Assembly: GCF_000407505.1 (NCBI RefSeq)
Contig: NZ_ASWE01000003.1
Location: forward strand, 62,001 to 126,000
Reading direction: 5' to 3'
Length of the DNA: 64,000 bases
DNA from: Enterococcus phoeniculicola ATCC BAA-412
GTDB taxonomy: Bacteria > Bacillota > Bacilli > Lactobacillales > Enterococcaceae
Every line of letters starts with the position of its first letter. Within the stretch, counting starts at the first letter, position 1. The notes under the pieces are model-generated. The model was not told the origin of the DNA. It saw nothing but the letters and a program-made list of their open reading frames with translations, and ran no database searches. The translations under genes were made by a program, and so were the position numbers. This document shows, in pieces, positions 1 through 8,584 of this stretch.

Positions 1-771
1 GGTGTGGGAATAACAGAAAAGCGATTATATGCAAATTGGTACATGCCATTTTCAAGTGGTGTTAGGATAGAGATTGTTAATGAAGGAGTATTAGATTATC
101 CGCTTGTTATGCACTATAATATGGAACCACTGACGGTTGACGTTGCAAGTGAACTGCTTCGATTTCATGCAAAATGGCATACAGGGGATTTTCAATCCAT
201 TAATCAAGATCGTTTTATGCCCAACGGAGATAGGTGGCCAGACTGGCCGGTACTAACAGTGGAAGGAAAAGGGCGTTTTTGTGGAATGCATCTTCATGTA
301 TTGGATAAATGGATAGAACCAGGAGAAAGTAGTACATGGTGGTATGGCCATTGGGACGAGAAAACAATTGACTGGTGGTGGGGAGAAGGAGATGAAAAAT
401 TCTTTGTTGACGGAGAAAAATTTCCTTCTAGCTTTGGAACAGGAAGTGAAGATTATTTTGGTTATGCATGGGCAGCAGAGCCACCGTTCGCACTTTTTGA
501 CTCAGCATATGCTGCACAATCCTTAATGCCTGTCGACGGTAACGGACATACTTCTATTTTAAGACTTCAAGTCTGTGATAATGTACCTTTTAACACAAAA
601 TTTGAAGCTTTTATGGAAAAATATAAAGAAGAACATTGGGGTGACACCAATGTAAATATTCATGAAGTGACTCCTTATTGGTATCAGGATATTTCTCATA
701 TGGATACCTACGATAGCCCTAATCTAAATCAACGAATGAGAACAATTACAGATGAGGAGGGGGAGTTATGA
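1..771 (+). CDS. GH172 (DUF2961) glycoside hydrolase, C-terminal part
   Basis: The 5' end lies outside the window; the frame is open from base 1. The visible 256 residues carry the DUF2961/GH172 signature: a GEGDEKFF segment near residue 128 followed by GTGSEDYFG near residue 149. The two glutamates are 21 residues apart, which fits the catalytic pair described for the bacterial alpha-fructofuranosidase / difructose dianhydride I enzyme. The family acts on fructofuranosides and some arabinofuranosides. The next gene, overlapping by ATGA, is a fructokinase, so I infer a fructose-containing substrate. No export signal can be judged because the N-terminus is missing. Confidence 0.8.
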   Translation, partial: GVGITEKRLYANWYMPFSSGVRIEIVNEGVLDYPLVMHYNMEPLTVDVASELLRFHAKWHTGDFQSINQDRFMPNGDRWPDWPVLTVEGKGRFCGMHLHVLDKWIEPGESSTWWYGHWDEKTIDWWWGEGDEKFFVDGEKFPSSFGTGSEDYFGYAWAAEPPFALFDSAYAAQSLMPVDGNGHTSILRLQVCDNVPFNTKFEAFMEKYKEEHWGDTNVNIHEVTPYWYQDISHMDTYDSPNLNQRMRTITDEEGEL

Positions 772-1634
772 TCTATGGTTCAATTGAGGCTGGAGGAACA
801 AAATTTGTTTGTGCCGTTGGAAGTGATAAACTAGAAATTATAGAACGAATTCATTTTCCTACAACAACACCTAAAGAAACAATGGAGCAAGTTATTTCTT
901 TCTTTAGTAAATACAAAGTATCGCTTAAAAGTTTAGGAGTAGGCTCTTTTGGTCCTATTGATATACAAAAAAAGTCAAAAACGTATGGATATATAACATC
1001 TACTCCTAAAATTGCGTGGAAAAATTTTGATTTTATTGGTGAGTTAAAGAAATACTTCGATATTCCTATTTATTGGACGACTGATGTGAATGCTGCATGC
1101 TATGGAGAATATGTTGCTGGTAATGGTGTAGGTTTGTCTAGTGTTGTTTATTATACAATTGGAACAGGAGTAGGCGGTGGTGCACTACAAGATGGACGAT
1201 TTATCGAAGGGTTTAGTCATCCTGAGATGGGGCATATGCGTATCTTAAAACATAAACAAGACTTGTTTGGAGGAAATTGTTCCTTCCATCACGATTGTTT
1301 GGAGGGGCTTGCATCAGGAACTGCACTTGAAAAACGTACTGGAATAAAAGGACAGGAATTGGACAAGAGTCATCCAGCTTGGGAGATTGAAGCTTTTTAT
1401 ATTGCGCAATGCGCGTATAACACAACTTTACTTTTCTCACCTGATAGAATTATTTTTGGTGGGGGCGTGATGAAACAAGCACATTTGGTGGAAAAGGTTC
1501 GAGAAATATTTACTGACCTACTACAAGAATATGTACAAATTCCAGCTATTGATACCTATATTGTCACACCTAAGTTAGGAGATAATGCTGGAACGATTGG
1601 TTGCTTAGCGTTAGCAAAAGAGGCAACATCGTAA
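768..1634 (+). CDS. ROK-family fructokinase
   Basis: 288 residues. It should phosphorylate fructose at O6 with ATP in the cytoplasm. The phosphate loop EAGGTKFVCAVG is at residues 7-18, the catalytic base is D106 in TDVNAACYGE, and the ROK zinc site is His156 in HPEMGH plus Cys171, His174 and Cys177. The EAGGTKF start and the HPEMGH segment are typical of the fructokinase branch rather than glucokinase. The ATG overlaps the stop of the upstream glycosidase (ATGA), so the two are translationally coupled. A strong terminator follows 20 bases after the stop. Mannose or another ketose as substrate is less likely but not excluded. Confidence 0.85.
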   Translation: MIYGSIEAGGTKFVCAVGSDKLEIIERIHFPTTTPKETMEQVISFFSKYKVSLKSLGVGSFGPIDIQKKSKTYGYITSTPKIAWKNFDFIGELKKYFDIPIYWTTDVNAACYGEYVAGNGVGLSSVVYYTIGTGVGGGALQDGRFIEGFSHPEMGHMRILKHKQDLFGGNCSFHHDCLEGLASGTALEKRTGIKGQELDKSHPAWEIEAFYIAQCAYNTTLLFSPDRIIFGGGVMKQAHLVEKVREIFTDLLQEYVQIPAIDTYIVTPKLGDNAGTIGCLALAKEATS

Positions 1635-1653
1635 CTCGAACTTCTTTATTAGT

Positions 1654-1719
1654 AAAAATAGCTAGAACAGGCCTCTTCCAGAGAGATTCATGAGAGGAGG
1701 CTGTCCTAGCTATTTTTTT
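1654..1719. terminator. Bidirectional terminator between fructokinase and gntR
   Basis: AAATAGCTAG and CCTCTTC pair with GAGAGG and TAGCTATTT across a short loop, with a T run on the plus strand and A-rich bases on the other side. It lies between the converging fructokinase and GntR genes and probably ends both transcripts. Confidence 0.8.
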
Positions 1720-2347
1720 AATTGTTTTTATTGAAGATAGCAATTTTTGTCCGACTAAATTCCAAATCTTTTTGAAGATGCTGATTGATGAGCATCTCTG
1801 CGCGTTCTCCATCTCCTTCACGGATTGCCTGAACGATTTCTTCATGTTCATCAACTAAATGAGGTCGTTTTTGTAGGGTAACAATTCGACGTAAAAGGTA
1901 GATAATAGACTGCATTCGATCAATAATTCGAGTGATTTCAGAGTTATTTGTTTCGTCAACAATAATTTGATGAAATTGAAAGTTTGCTTCTAATTGTTCA
2001 GAAGTTGAACCGGTTCGTGCGATAGTAATACATTGCTCTAATTTTTCTAACGACTCTTCTGAAATATAGGTTGCACAAAACTTTGCTGCATATCCTTCAA
2101 GTAGCATGCGAACTTGAAAAATATTTCGAATATCATTTTCTGTAGGAATATAGACGTGCTTATCTTTAATGAGGCCCTCTTGTTCTAATTTGGACATAGC
2201 TGAACGAATCGGCGTTCTGCTGATATTTAATTCTTCTGCCAACTTTGCTTCTGTCAATTTTGTCTGAGGCTCAATTTTCCCATTTAAAATTTGATCTCTT
2301 ATATATTCATAAGCGTAATCATAATTATGAACTTCTTTTTTCTTCAC
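1718..2347 (-). CDS. GntR-family (FCD/FadR-type) transcription regulator
   Basis: 209 residues. Residues about 8-72 form the winged helix (EAKLAEELNISRTPIRSAM is the recognition region) and residues about 80-205 form the all-helical FCD ligand domain, which in this family often binds an organic acid with a metal held by Asp and His. It is divergent from the dehydrogenase/kinase/GntP operon, whose substrate is probably a sugar acid, so it is the likely local regulator. Four GTATAC-centred sites lie in the shared intergenic region, one of them close to this gene, suggesting autoregulation. The ligand is unknown. Confidence 0.85.
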   Translation of the reverse strand: MKKKEVHNYDYAYEYIRDQILNGKIEPQTKLTEAKLAEELNISRTPIRSAMSKLEQEGLIKDKHVYIPTENDIRNIFQVRMLLEGYAAKFCATYISEESLEKLEQCITIARTGSTSEQLEANFQFHQIIVDETNNSEITRIIDRMQSIIYLLRRIVTLQKRPHLVDEHEEIVQAIREGDGERAEMLINQHLQKDLEFSRTKIAIFNKNN

Positions 2348-2381
2348 AAAAACACATCCTAAAGGTAGTAGATAAGTACTA

Positions 2382-2514
2382 GTATACTTGAAAAGAAGAG
2401 ATAAATGAATTGTCTCTCCTGTTTCTTTTATTATACCTTTATTTATTTGTGAAATAAATAATTTGTATACAATTTAATATAAAATGTATACAAAAAATAA
2501 AAAGTGAGGTATAC
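2382..2514. promoter_or_regulatory. Cluster of four GTATAC operators, probably for the GntR regulator
   Basis: GTATAC occurs at 2382-2387, 2465-2470, 2486-2491 and 2509-2514. The middle two sit in TTGTATACAA and ATGTATACAA, 21 bases (two helical turns) apart; the last contains a TATACT that could serve as the -10 of the operon. The arrangement fits a dimeric GntR protein repressing both directions. This is inference from position and symmetry. Confidence 0.6.
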
Positions 2515-2518
2515 TTCG

Positions 2519-2538
2519 TTTTGTAAATGCTTACAAAA
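2519..2538. promoter_or_regulatory. Palindrome before the sugar-acid operon
   Basis: TTTTGTAA and TTACAAAA are perfect inverted arms around ATGC. It lies between the GTATAC cluster and the ribosome binding site at 2544-2549. It may be a further operator or an mRNA hairpin; I cannot tell which. Confidence 0.4.
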
Positions 2539-2557
2539 AATAAAAGGAGCGATTCTG

Positions 2558-3457
2558 ATGAGTAAAAAAATTGGGTTTATTGGTTTAGGAATTATGGGAA
2601 ATCCGATGACAAAGAATTTGTTGAAAGCAGGATTTGAAGTATCTGTATTTGATTTGAATGAAGAGGCAATCAGTCGATTAGTTGACCAAGGGGCTAAAAA
2701 GAAAAATGTCGCAGATATGGCTAAAGAGATGGATGTCATTATTACCATGTTACCTGCTGCAGCCCATGTACGGGAAACTATGGTGAAAAAAGAGGGTATT
2801 TTTGCTCATGCACGCAAGGGGTTAATTGTGATAGACATGAGTTCTATTGGACCAAAAGATGCGATTGAATTAGCGCAGCAGGCAAAAGAATATGGAGTAG
2901 AGATGTTAGATGCTCCTGTAAGCGGAGGAGAGCCAAAAGCGATTGACGGAACCCTTTCAATCATGGTTGGTGGAGAAGAAGATACGTTTGAGAAATCACT
3001 TGAGGTGTTTAAAGGTGTAGGAAAAGATGTTGTTTTAGTTGGGGGACATGGTAGCGGAGTCACAGCCAAATTAGCGAATCAGATTATTGTAAATCTAAAT
3101 ATTGCTGCAGTTTCAGAAGCATTAGTGTTGGCAGCAAAAGCGGGGATTGACATTGAAAAAATGTATCAAGCAATTCGTGGAGGTTTAGCAGGCAGCACGA
3201 TTTTAGATGCCAAAGTTCCACTGATTTTAGATCGTAATTTTAAACCTGGAGGAACAATTGCGATTAACATGAAGGATATAACTAACGTTATGGAAACAGC
3301 ACATGATCTTGATGTTCCACTGCCGATGTCCAGCCAATTACTTGAAATTTTCCATTCGTTGAAAGCAGACGGAAAAGTGATGAATGATCATGGGGGAATT
3401 GTTCAATATTATGAAAAAATAGCAAATACTGAAGTGAATAGAGGCGTACATAAATGA
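2558..3457 (+). CDS. 3-hydroxyisobutyrate dehydrogenase family (L-threonate/tartronate-semialdehyde type)
   Basis: 299 residues from the ATG eight bases after AAGGAG; a longer frame upstream lacks a ribosome site. The NAD(P) fold begins GFIGLGIMGNPMTKNL, the substrate segment DAPVSGGEPKA follows near residue 120, and the catalytic lysine is in GSGVTAKLANQ near residue 170. The family oxidises beta-hydroxy acids. Paired with a DUF1537 kinase and a GntP permease it matches the dehydrogenase of the L-threonate/D-erythronate pathway (LtnD/DenD type), which makes a 2- or 3-oxo-tetronate for the kinase. A glycerate or tartronate semialdehyde role is the alternative. The stop overlaps the kinase start (ATGA). 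Confidence 0.75.
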   Translation: MSKKIGFIGLGIMGNPMTKNLLKAGFEVSVFDLNEEAISRLVDQGAKKKNVADMAKEMDVIITMLPAAAHVRETMVKKEGIFAHARKGLIVIDMSSIGPKDAIELAQQAKEYGVEMLDAPVSGGEPKAIDGTLSIMVGGEEDTFEKSLEVFKGVGKDVVLVGGHGSGVTAKLANQIIVNLNIAAVSEALVLAAKAGIDIEKMYQAIRGGLAGSTILDAKVPLILDRNFKPGGTIAINMKDITNVMETAHDLDVPLPMSSQLLEIFHSLKADGKVMNDHGGIVQYYEKIANTEVNRGVHK

Positions 3458-4881
3458 GTAGAGTGAAAGTCGCTGACGTATTTAACCAAATTCCTCAAAA
3501 ACCAGATGAGTCCGTTGTAGATATGCAATTGAAAACGGAACTAAATAAACTAGAAAAAAAGATTATTGTCCTTGATGATGATCCAACAGGTGTACAAACA
3601 GTTCATGATATTTCCGTCTATACAGACTGGGAGACAGATAGTATTCGTAAAGGATTCTTAGAAGAAAATTCGATGTTCTTTATTTTAACTAATTCTCGTG
3701 GTTTCACTGAAGCACAAACAATAAAAGCGCATAAAGAAATTGCAGAACGAATTTGTAAAATTGCAAAGGAAACACAGAAAGAATTTTTAGTTATCAGTCG
3801 AGGGGATTCAACCTTACGTGGCCACTATCCTCTGGAAACTGAGGTTCTTAAAGACACAATTGAAGAAAATAGTGCGATTCATTATGATGGAGAAATTCTC
3901 TTTCCCTTTTTTAAAGAAGGCGGTCGATTTACAGTAAATAATGTTCACTACGTTCAATATGAAGAAGAGCTGGTTCCAGCAGGTGAGACAGAATTTGCGA
4001 AGGATCGGACGTTTGGCTATCATTCATCAAATCTTGCGGAGTGGGCAGAAGAAAAAACAAATGGACGTTTCAAGGCAGATAAAGCGGTGTCGATTACCCT
4101 TGAAGAACTACGTGCAGTGGATATTGAAAAAATAACAGAGAAGCTAAAAAGTGTAGAGAAGTTCAATAAAGTGATTGTAAATGCGGTTGATTATAGTGAT
4201 GTAAAAGTATTTGTCATTGCTTTGGTACGTGCGATGAATGATGGAAAACAATTTCTCTTCAGAAGTGCTGCTGCACTCACGAAAATTATTGGGGGTGTCT
4301 CTGACCAGCCATTACTTACAAAAGAAGCACTTTTAACGAAAGATAATCGCAATGGTGGATTGATTGTGATAGGGTCACACGTACAAAAAACAACCGATCA
4401 ATTGCAAGCGCTTCAAGAATTGGAAGATGTGAAATTTGTTGAATTTAAAGTTCATTTGGTCCTTGAGGAAGACAAATTTGCTGAGGAACAAAAAAGAGTT
4501 CAAGACGAAGTAAACAAGTCGATTCTTTCAGGAAAAACAGTGGCTGTTTATACAGAAAGAGAGCGATTGGATTTAGGTGAAAATAAAAAAGAAGAAGAGT
4601 TGCTTTTGTCGGTGAAAATTTCAAATGCAGTGACAGAAATTGTGAAACAGTTGAAAACTAGACCAAAGTTTATTATCGCAAAAGGAGGAATTACCTCAAG
4701 TGATATAGGGACAAATGGGTTAGGTGTGAAACAAGCAGTAGTTGCAGGACAGATTGCACCGGGAATCCCAGTTTGGTATACAGGAGAAGATTCAAGATTT
4801 CCTAGGTTACCTTATATTATCTTTCCAGGAAATGTTGGAACCAATTATACGTTGAAGGAAATTGTTGCCCAGTTAAAATAA
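3454..4881 (+). CDS. Four-carbon acid sugar kinase (DUF1537)
   Basis: 475 residues, normal for the family. The N-terminal domain shows LDDDPTGVQTVHDISVYT near residue 40 and SRGDSTLRGHYPLE near residue 115; the C-terminal nucleotide domain shows AKGGITSSDIGTNGLGVKQ near residue 410 and the final IIFPGNVG. Members phosphorylate 3-oxo-tetronates (OtnK) or D-threonate/4-hydroxy-threonate (DtnK, PdxA2-linked). Translational coupling to the dehydrogenase and the downstream GntP permease support a tetronate. The aldolase/decarboxylase OtnC and the isomerase OtnI that usually complete the pathway are not in this operon. Confidence 0.8.
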   Translation: MSRVKVADVFNQIPQKPDESVVDMQLKTELNKLEKKIIVLDDDPTGVQTVHDISVYTDWETDSIRKGFLEENSMFFILTNSRGFTEAQTIKAHKEIAERICKIAKETQKEFLVISRGDSTLRGHYPLETEVLKDTIEENSAIHYDGEILFPFFKEGGRFTVNNVHYVQYEEELVPAGETEFAKDRTFGYHSSNLAEWAEEKTNGRFKADKAVSITLEELRAVDIEKITEKLKSVEKFNKVIVNAVDYSDVKVFVIALVRAMNDGKQFLFRSAAALTKIIGGVSDQPLLTKEALLTKDNRNGGLIVIGSHVQKTTDQLQALQELEDVKFVEFKVHLVLEEDKFAEEQKRVQDEVNKSILSGKTVAVYTERERLDLGENKKEEELLLSVKISNAVTEIVKQLKTRPKFIIAKGGITSSDIGTNGLGVKQAVVAGQIAPGIPVWYTGEDSRFPRLPYIIFPGNVGTNYTLKEIVAQLK

Positions 4882-4905
4882 TAGTAAATAAAAAGGAGTA
4901 AATCT

Positions 4906-6225
4906 ATGCCGATTATTTCGATTGTATTAGGTGTGGTCATGTTATTAGTTTTAATGATGGTTTGTAAATTAAATGCATTTTTAGCATTGATTCTTTCATC
5001 ATTGGTTGTAGGGTTGTTGGAAGGAATGGCACCACAAGAGGTAATGAACTCAATCCAAAGTGGCTTAGGTTCATCTTTAGGAAGTCTGACATTAGTCATC
5101 ATTTTTGGGGCTGCACTCGGAAAGTTATTGACTGATTCTGGCGGTGCACAAAGAATAGCAAAGACAATGGTTCATGTCTTTGGTCGTAAACATGTTCAAT
5201 TTGCGTCGGTTGTCACAGCTATCGTTGTTGGAATAGCAATGTTCTTTGAAACAGGTGTAGTCGTATTAATTCCACTAGTCTTTTCGATTGCGGCAGTCGC
5301 AGGAGTACCGATTCTTTATATTGGGTTACCTGTAATTGCGGCATTAATCACGATGCATGGATTAGTTCCGCCACATCCGGGACCGACAGCAATCGTTGAA
5401 ATTTTTAATGCAAATATTGGATTAACACTTATCTATGGCGTGATTATTGCCATTCCAGCCATTATTGTGGCAGGTCCATTATATACAAAAATATTTTCAA
5501 AAGAGTTTTTAGAGGTTGACATTCCTAAGGGACTCTATACGGAAAAAGAATTTGATGAAGAAGAGATGCCTAGTTTTCTTTCAAGTATAGTCACGGCTAC
5601 TTTGCCAGTCATTTTAATCTCGATAAAGTCAATTGTAGAAATCATTGCTCCAAATTCAAGTATTCGCGGATTTACTGATTTTATCGGCTCTGCAGGTACA
5701 GCATTACTACTTACTTTTGTTTTTGCAATGTTTAGTCTAGGAATCATGCGTGGGAAAAAAGTTCAAGAGGTAATGAACTCATTTGGTGAAGCGGTGGCAG
5801 GTATTTCATTAATTCTCTTAATCATTGCAGGCGGTGGCGCGTTTAAGCAAGTATTGATTGATAGCGGAATTGATACATATATTGCTGGTTTAATGGAAAA
5901 TTCAAGTATGTCGCCTATTTTATTAGTCTGGATTATTGCAGCGATTTTGCGTATTTCATTAGGTTCTGCTACTGTTGCTGGCATGACTGCGGCTGGAATT
6001 GTCGCTCCCATAGCCATTGCAACTGGGACACATCCAGAGCTTATGGTTTTGGCAGCAGGTGCTGGAAGCGTTGGATTTTCTCATGTGAATGATGCAGGAT
6101 TCTGGATTGTGAAGGAGTACTTTAACCTATCTGTAGCAAAAGCATTCAAGACATGGACCGTTTTGACATCAATTATTGCGGTAGTTGGATTAATAGGCGT
6201 GTTAATTTTTGATTTATTTGTTTAA
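4906..6225 (+). CDS. GntP-family gluconate/sugar-acid:H+ symporter
   Basis: 439 residues, almost wholly hydrophobic with about a dozen membrane segments, and the family motif around VPPHPGPTAIVEIF near residue 150. GntP proteins import gluconate and related sugar acids using the proton gradient. AAGGAG lies just before the ATG, 24 bases after the kinase stop, making it the third gene of the sugar-acid operon; the substrate is therefore likely the same tetronate-type acid. The C-terminal part contains the expected AGSVGFSHVNDAGFW segment. A repeat and a terminator follow. Confidence 0.85.
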   Translation: MPIISIVLGVVMLLVLMMVCKLNAFLALILSSLVVGLLEGMAPQEVMNSIQSGLGSSLGSLTLVIIFGAALGKLLTDSGGAQRIAKTMVHVFGRKHVQFASVVTAIVVGIAMFFETGVVVLIPLVFSIAAVAGVPILYIGLPVIAALITMHGLVPPHPGPTAIVEIFNANIGLTLIYGVIIAIPAIIVAGPLYTKIFSKEFLEVDIPKGLYTEKEFDEEEMPSFLSSIVTATLPVILISIKSIVEIIAPNSSIRGFTDFIGSAGTALLLTFVFAMFSLGIMRGKKVQEVMNSFGEAVAGISLILLIIAGGGAFKQVLIDSGIDTYIAGLMENSSMSPILLVWIIAAILRISLGSATVAGMTAAGIVAPIAIATGTHPELMVLAAGAGSVGFSHVNDAGFWIVKEYFNLSVAKAFKTWTVLTSIIAVVGLIGVLIFDLFV

Positions 6226-6232
6226 ACGAAGC

Positions 6233-6285
6233 GAGGTCGGGATAGAAGTGTTCAGCTCCGAGAAATAAGCTGAACTTGCTTCTCT
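6233..6285. repeat. Dispersed intergenic repeat, copy A (short)
   Basis: Starts GAGGTCGGGATAGAAGTG then TTCAGCTCCGAGAAATAAG, the head shared with copies at 13227, 50405, 57755 and, inverted, near 23905. Within it GTTCAGCT and AGCTGAAC form an 8-bp hairpin. It follows the GntP stop directly. Confidence 0.65.
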
Positions 6286-6405
6286 TCTATATGTGGGGCT
6301 GCAAATTACGATGTTTTACTTCCGATGACGTACAGTCCCTAACTCTCGTAGCTAAATATTTCTGTTCCAAACTTAACTAATTGGAAAAGGGCAAATCATC
6401 CACAA

Positions 6406-6467
6406 AAAACAGACGTAGTGATTTTCTCAATAGATAAACTATTGAGGGATACACATACGTCTGTTTT
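6406..6467. terminator. Bidirectional terminator between GntP and YjbQ genes
   Basis: AAAACAGACGT pairs with ACGTCTGTTTT, and inside it CTCAATAG pairs with CTATTGAG. A and T runs flank both sides, so it can end the GntP operon and the opposing PTS operon. Confidence 0.8.
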
Positions 6468-6507
6468 ACAGTAGAAAATGTTTAACCAGAGTGTGGCGCT
6501 CAGAGAA

Positions 6508-7023
6508 CTACTCACCCATCACCATGATATGGCAGGTTCTGTTTCGCACACGATTTTGATCGAAATCGACAAAATAGATATAGCCGACGGATCCTATTTC
6601 TAATTTGCCTTCATTAAGAATGAAGCTTTCGCTTGCACCAAAGAACGAAGAGCGGATATGTGCGTCTCCATTCAAAATAGTTCCAGGATCGGTAGGGTAG
6701 TTGGGATCATCTAGTCCCATTAGAAATTCCAAATGCTTCGGTCCTGGATAACGATAATTGGTATTTTCGGATAATTCTCTAGGAACAATCTTATCCAAAA
6801 TACGATTTAAATCAACCTGTAAGAATTCGTCTCCATTAAAGTCTGTATCGTGCATATATTCTTCAAAAATGACGGAACATGTTGTGTGTGGGGATTGAAC
6901 GAGACAGAGGCCATTTTTGATTTGACTTTTTTCTACAATCTCTTTTACTTGTTTGGTGATATTATGATAGGAAACACGATTGCCATTTGATGTTAAAGTG
7001 AGTTGTTCTTTTACAAATTTCAC
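6508..7023 (-). CDS. YjbQ (UPF0047) family protein
   Basis: 171 residues, longer than the usual 130-140 of the family. It has SPHTTCSVIFEE near residue 44 (the family HTT motif) and GDAHIRSSFFGASESFIL near residue 118, followed by LEIGSVGYIYFVDFD with RVRNR. Some YjbQ proteins show weak thiamine phosphate synthase activity, but their true role is unsettled. It is the last gene of a PTS operon, four bases after a triosephosphate-isomerase-like gene, so a role in metabolism of the imported sugar phosphate is more likely than thiamine synthesis. No thiamine gene is nearby. Confidence 0.75.
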   Translation of the reverse strand: MKFVKEQLTLTSNGNRVSYHNITKQVKEIVEKSQIKNGLCLVQSPHTTCSVIFEEYMHDTDFNGDEFLQVDLNRILDKIVPRELSENTNYRYPGPKHLEFLMGLDDPNYPTDPGTILNGDAHIRSSFFGASESFILNEGKLEIGSVGYIYFVDFDQNRVRNRTCHIMVMGE

Positions 7024-7027
7024 TTAT

Positions 7028-7720
7028 TTACGCCTCCTTCTTTATTTCTGCTACTTTATGAATCATATCTGTTAGTATAGCTGCCGGATCGTCGGCACAC
7101 ACAATTCCGCTTGTTCCCCCAGTTCCATCTGCGCCAGATAACAATGCTTTTTCAACATCCGCTACAGTGGAAATTCCTGCAGCCTGCAGAATTTTAATGG
7201 TAGGATTAATCATACGAATGGCTTGATTTGTTTCTTCCATATATGAAATATCACTGGTTTGTCCGGTACCTATTAATTCAGTTGGCTCACAAACCATTAC
7301 ATCTGGATTTAATGAAGCGACAGCTTTTGCTTCAGTCAGTGAATCTGCACAAACAATTGTAAGAATTCCAAGTTCATCTGCTCGCTGAACAGCAGTCGTT
7401 AATTCACTTACTGTCATTGGGTGCTCTGCATGGTTTAAAAATGTTGCTGTAACGCCGGCTTCTGCGACAGCTTCTGGTAAAATATAGCCCATACCTCTTC
7501 CTATTTGAATGCCATCCAAATGTTGCACTGTGATGAATAGATGTGCGGTTTCATTTTTTATTCGTGCCGCATCGACTTGCTGGACAGTAAATAGAATGTC
7601 TACATCAAAATCAGCAGCGAGCTGATCGGCAACTTTCGCTAATGCCAAGGCTTTTTCGCCATACAGATAAGCTTTAGGATTGACAACAAAGAAGGGGGCT
7701 CGTAAGGTTCTTTTTTGCAT
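7028..7720 (-). CDS. Triosephosphate isomerase-like protein
   Basis: 230 residues from the ATG seven bases after AAGGAG; an in-frame ATG two codons earlier is too near the ribosome site. The three TIM catalytic residues are kept in altered surroundings: Lys in VNPKAYLYG, His in LNHAEHPM (normally GHSERR) and Glu in CEPTELIGTG. This is the paralogous branch seen beside PTS and polyol genes, whose characterised members isomerise tetrulose phosphates (erythrulose-phosphate isomerases of erythritol and threitol pathways). It lies between an aldolase gene and yjbQ. It is unlikely to be the glycolytic enzyme, though triose phosphate activity cannot be excluded. Confidence 0.75.
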   Translation of the reverse strand: MQKRTLRAPFFVVNPKAYLYGEKALALAKVADQLAADFDVDILFTVQQVDAARIKNETAHLFITVQHLDGIQIGRGMGYILPEAVAEAGVTATFLNHAEHPMTVSELTTAVQRADELGILTIVCADSLTEAKAVASLNPDVMVCEPTELIGTGQTSDISYMEETNQAIRMINPTIKILQAAGISTVADVEKALLSGADGTGGTSGIVCADDPAAILTDMIHKVAEIKKEA

Positions 7721-7732
7721 ACTCATTCTCCT

Positions 7733-8569
7733 TTACTCGTTGGAAGCTGTATGAAACACTGAAAAATAATGTTGCAGCGTTTCAGCCATTCCTTTATTTG
7801 CGGCTTGTTTTAATTCAAAGTAATCTTTTGGCGGATGACGGTGAATTTCATCCATTGCCGCTGAAATGAAGTCCGTAAATATATTTATTTTTCGTATGCC
7901 ATTTAAGGCGCACTTTTCAAGATTTTTATCTCCAGAAGAAGAACCACCATGTAAAACCAGCGGAATAGCTATCGATTGATAAATTTCCTTCAGCACATCA
8001 AAATTAATACTAGGTGTTCCATGATAATGTCCATGTGCAGTTCCGATAGATACAGCTAGTGAATCCACGTGAGTGAGTTCTGCAAACTTAACAGCTTCTG
8101 TACACTCTGTATAAATAGAATCACTTGTACCTGTGGCCTCTAAACTATCTCCAGAGCCGACATGTCCAATTTCTGCCTCCACGACCACTCCATTTTTATG
8201 AGCCAGCTCAGCCACTGCTTTAGAACGCCGGACATTTTCTTCAAACGATTCTTCAGAAGCATCAATCATAACGGAAGTAAAGCCTAGCTGGATAGCTTGT
8301 TTAATTATCGCTTCATCTTGCCCATGATCTAAATGTAAGGCAACTGGAGAGGTACTTTTTTCTGCTAGGAATTTCCCAATTAAGGCAGCTTCTTCCAAGG
8401 ACATCATGTTCATATGAGATTGAGCAAATGCTAAAATTAATGGTTTTTTCAATTGTTCCGCAGTTTCCACATAGGTTCGTGCGCTGTCTAAATCAAAAAA
8501 ATTTGCTGCTGGAATTGCATAATTCTCTTTTTGTGCTTGTTCAAATAATTCTTTTGTTGTCACTAACAT
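7733..8569 (-). CDS. Class II fructose-bisphosphate/ketose-bisphosphate aldolase family
   Basis: 278 residues. Zinc and catalytic motifs are present: HLDHGQDE near residue 80, VEAEIGHVG near 133, SIGTAHGHY near 175 and VLHGGSSSGDKN near 205. The class includes fructose- and tagatose-1,6-bisphosphate aldolases (GatY, KbaY) and relatives acting on other ketose phosphates to give dihydroxyacetone phosphate. It sits between the PTS IIB gene and the TIM-like gene, so it probably cleaves the phosphorylated product of the imported sugar or polyol. No phosphofructokinase or polyol dehydrogenase is present in the operon, which argues against ordinary galactitol use. Confidence 0.8.
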   Translation of the reverse strand: MLVTTKELFEQAQKENYAIPAANFFDLDSARTYVETAEQLKKPLILAFAQSHMNMMSLEEAALIGKFLAEKSTSPVALHLDHGQDEAIIKQAIQLGFTSVMIDASEESFEENVRRSKAVAELAHKNGVVVEAEIGHVGSGDSLEATGTSDSIYTECTEAVKFAELTHVDSLAVSIGTAHGHYHGTPSINFDVLKEIYQSIAIPLVLHGGSSSGDKNLEKCALNGIRKINIFTDFISAAMDEIHRHPPKDYFELKQAANKGMAETLQHYFSVFHTASNE

Positions 8570-8584
8570 AGAGGGAGCCTCCTT

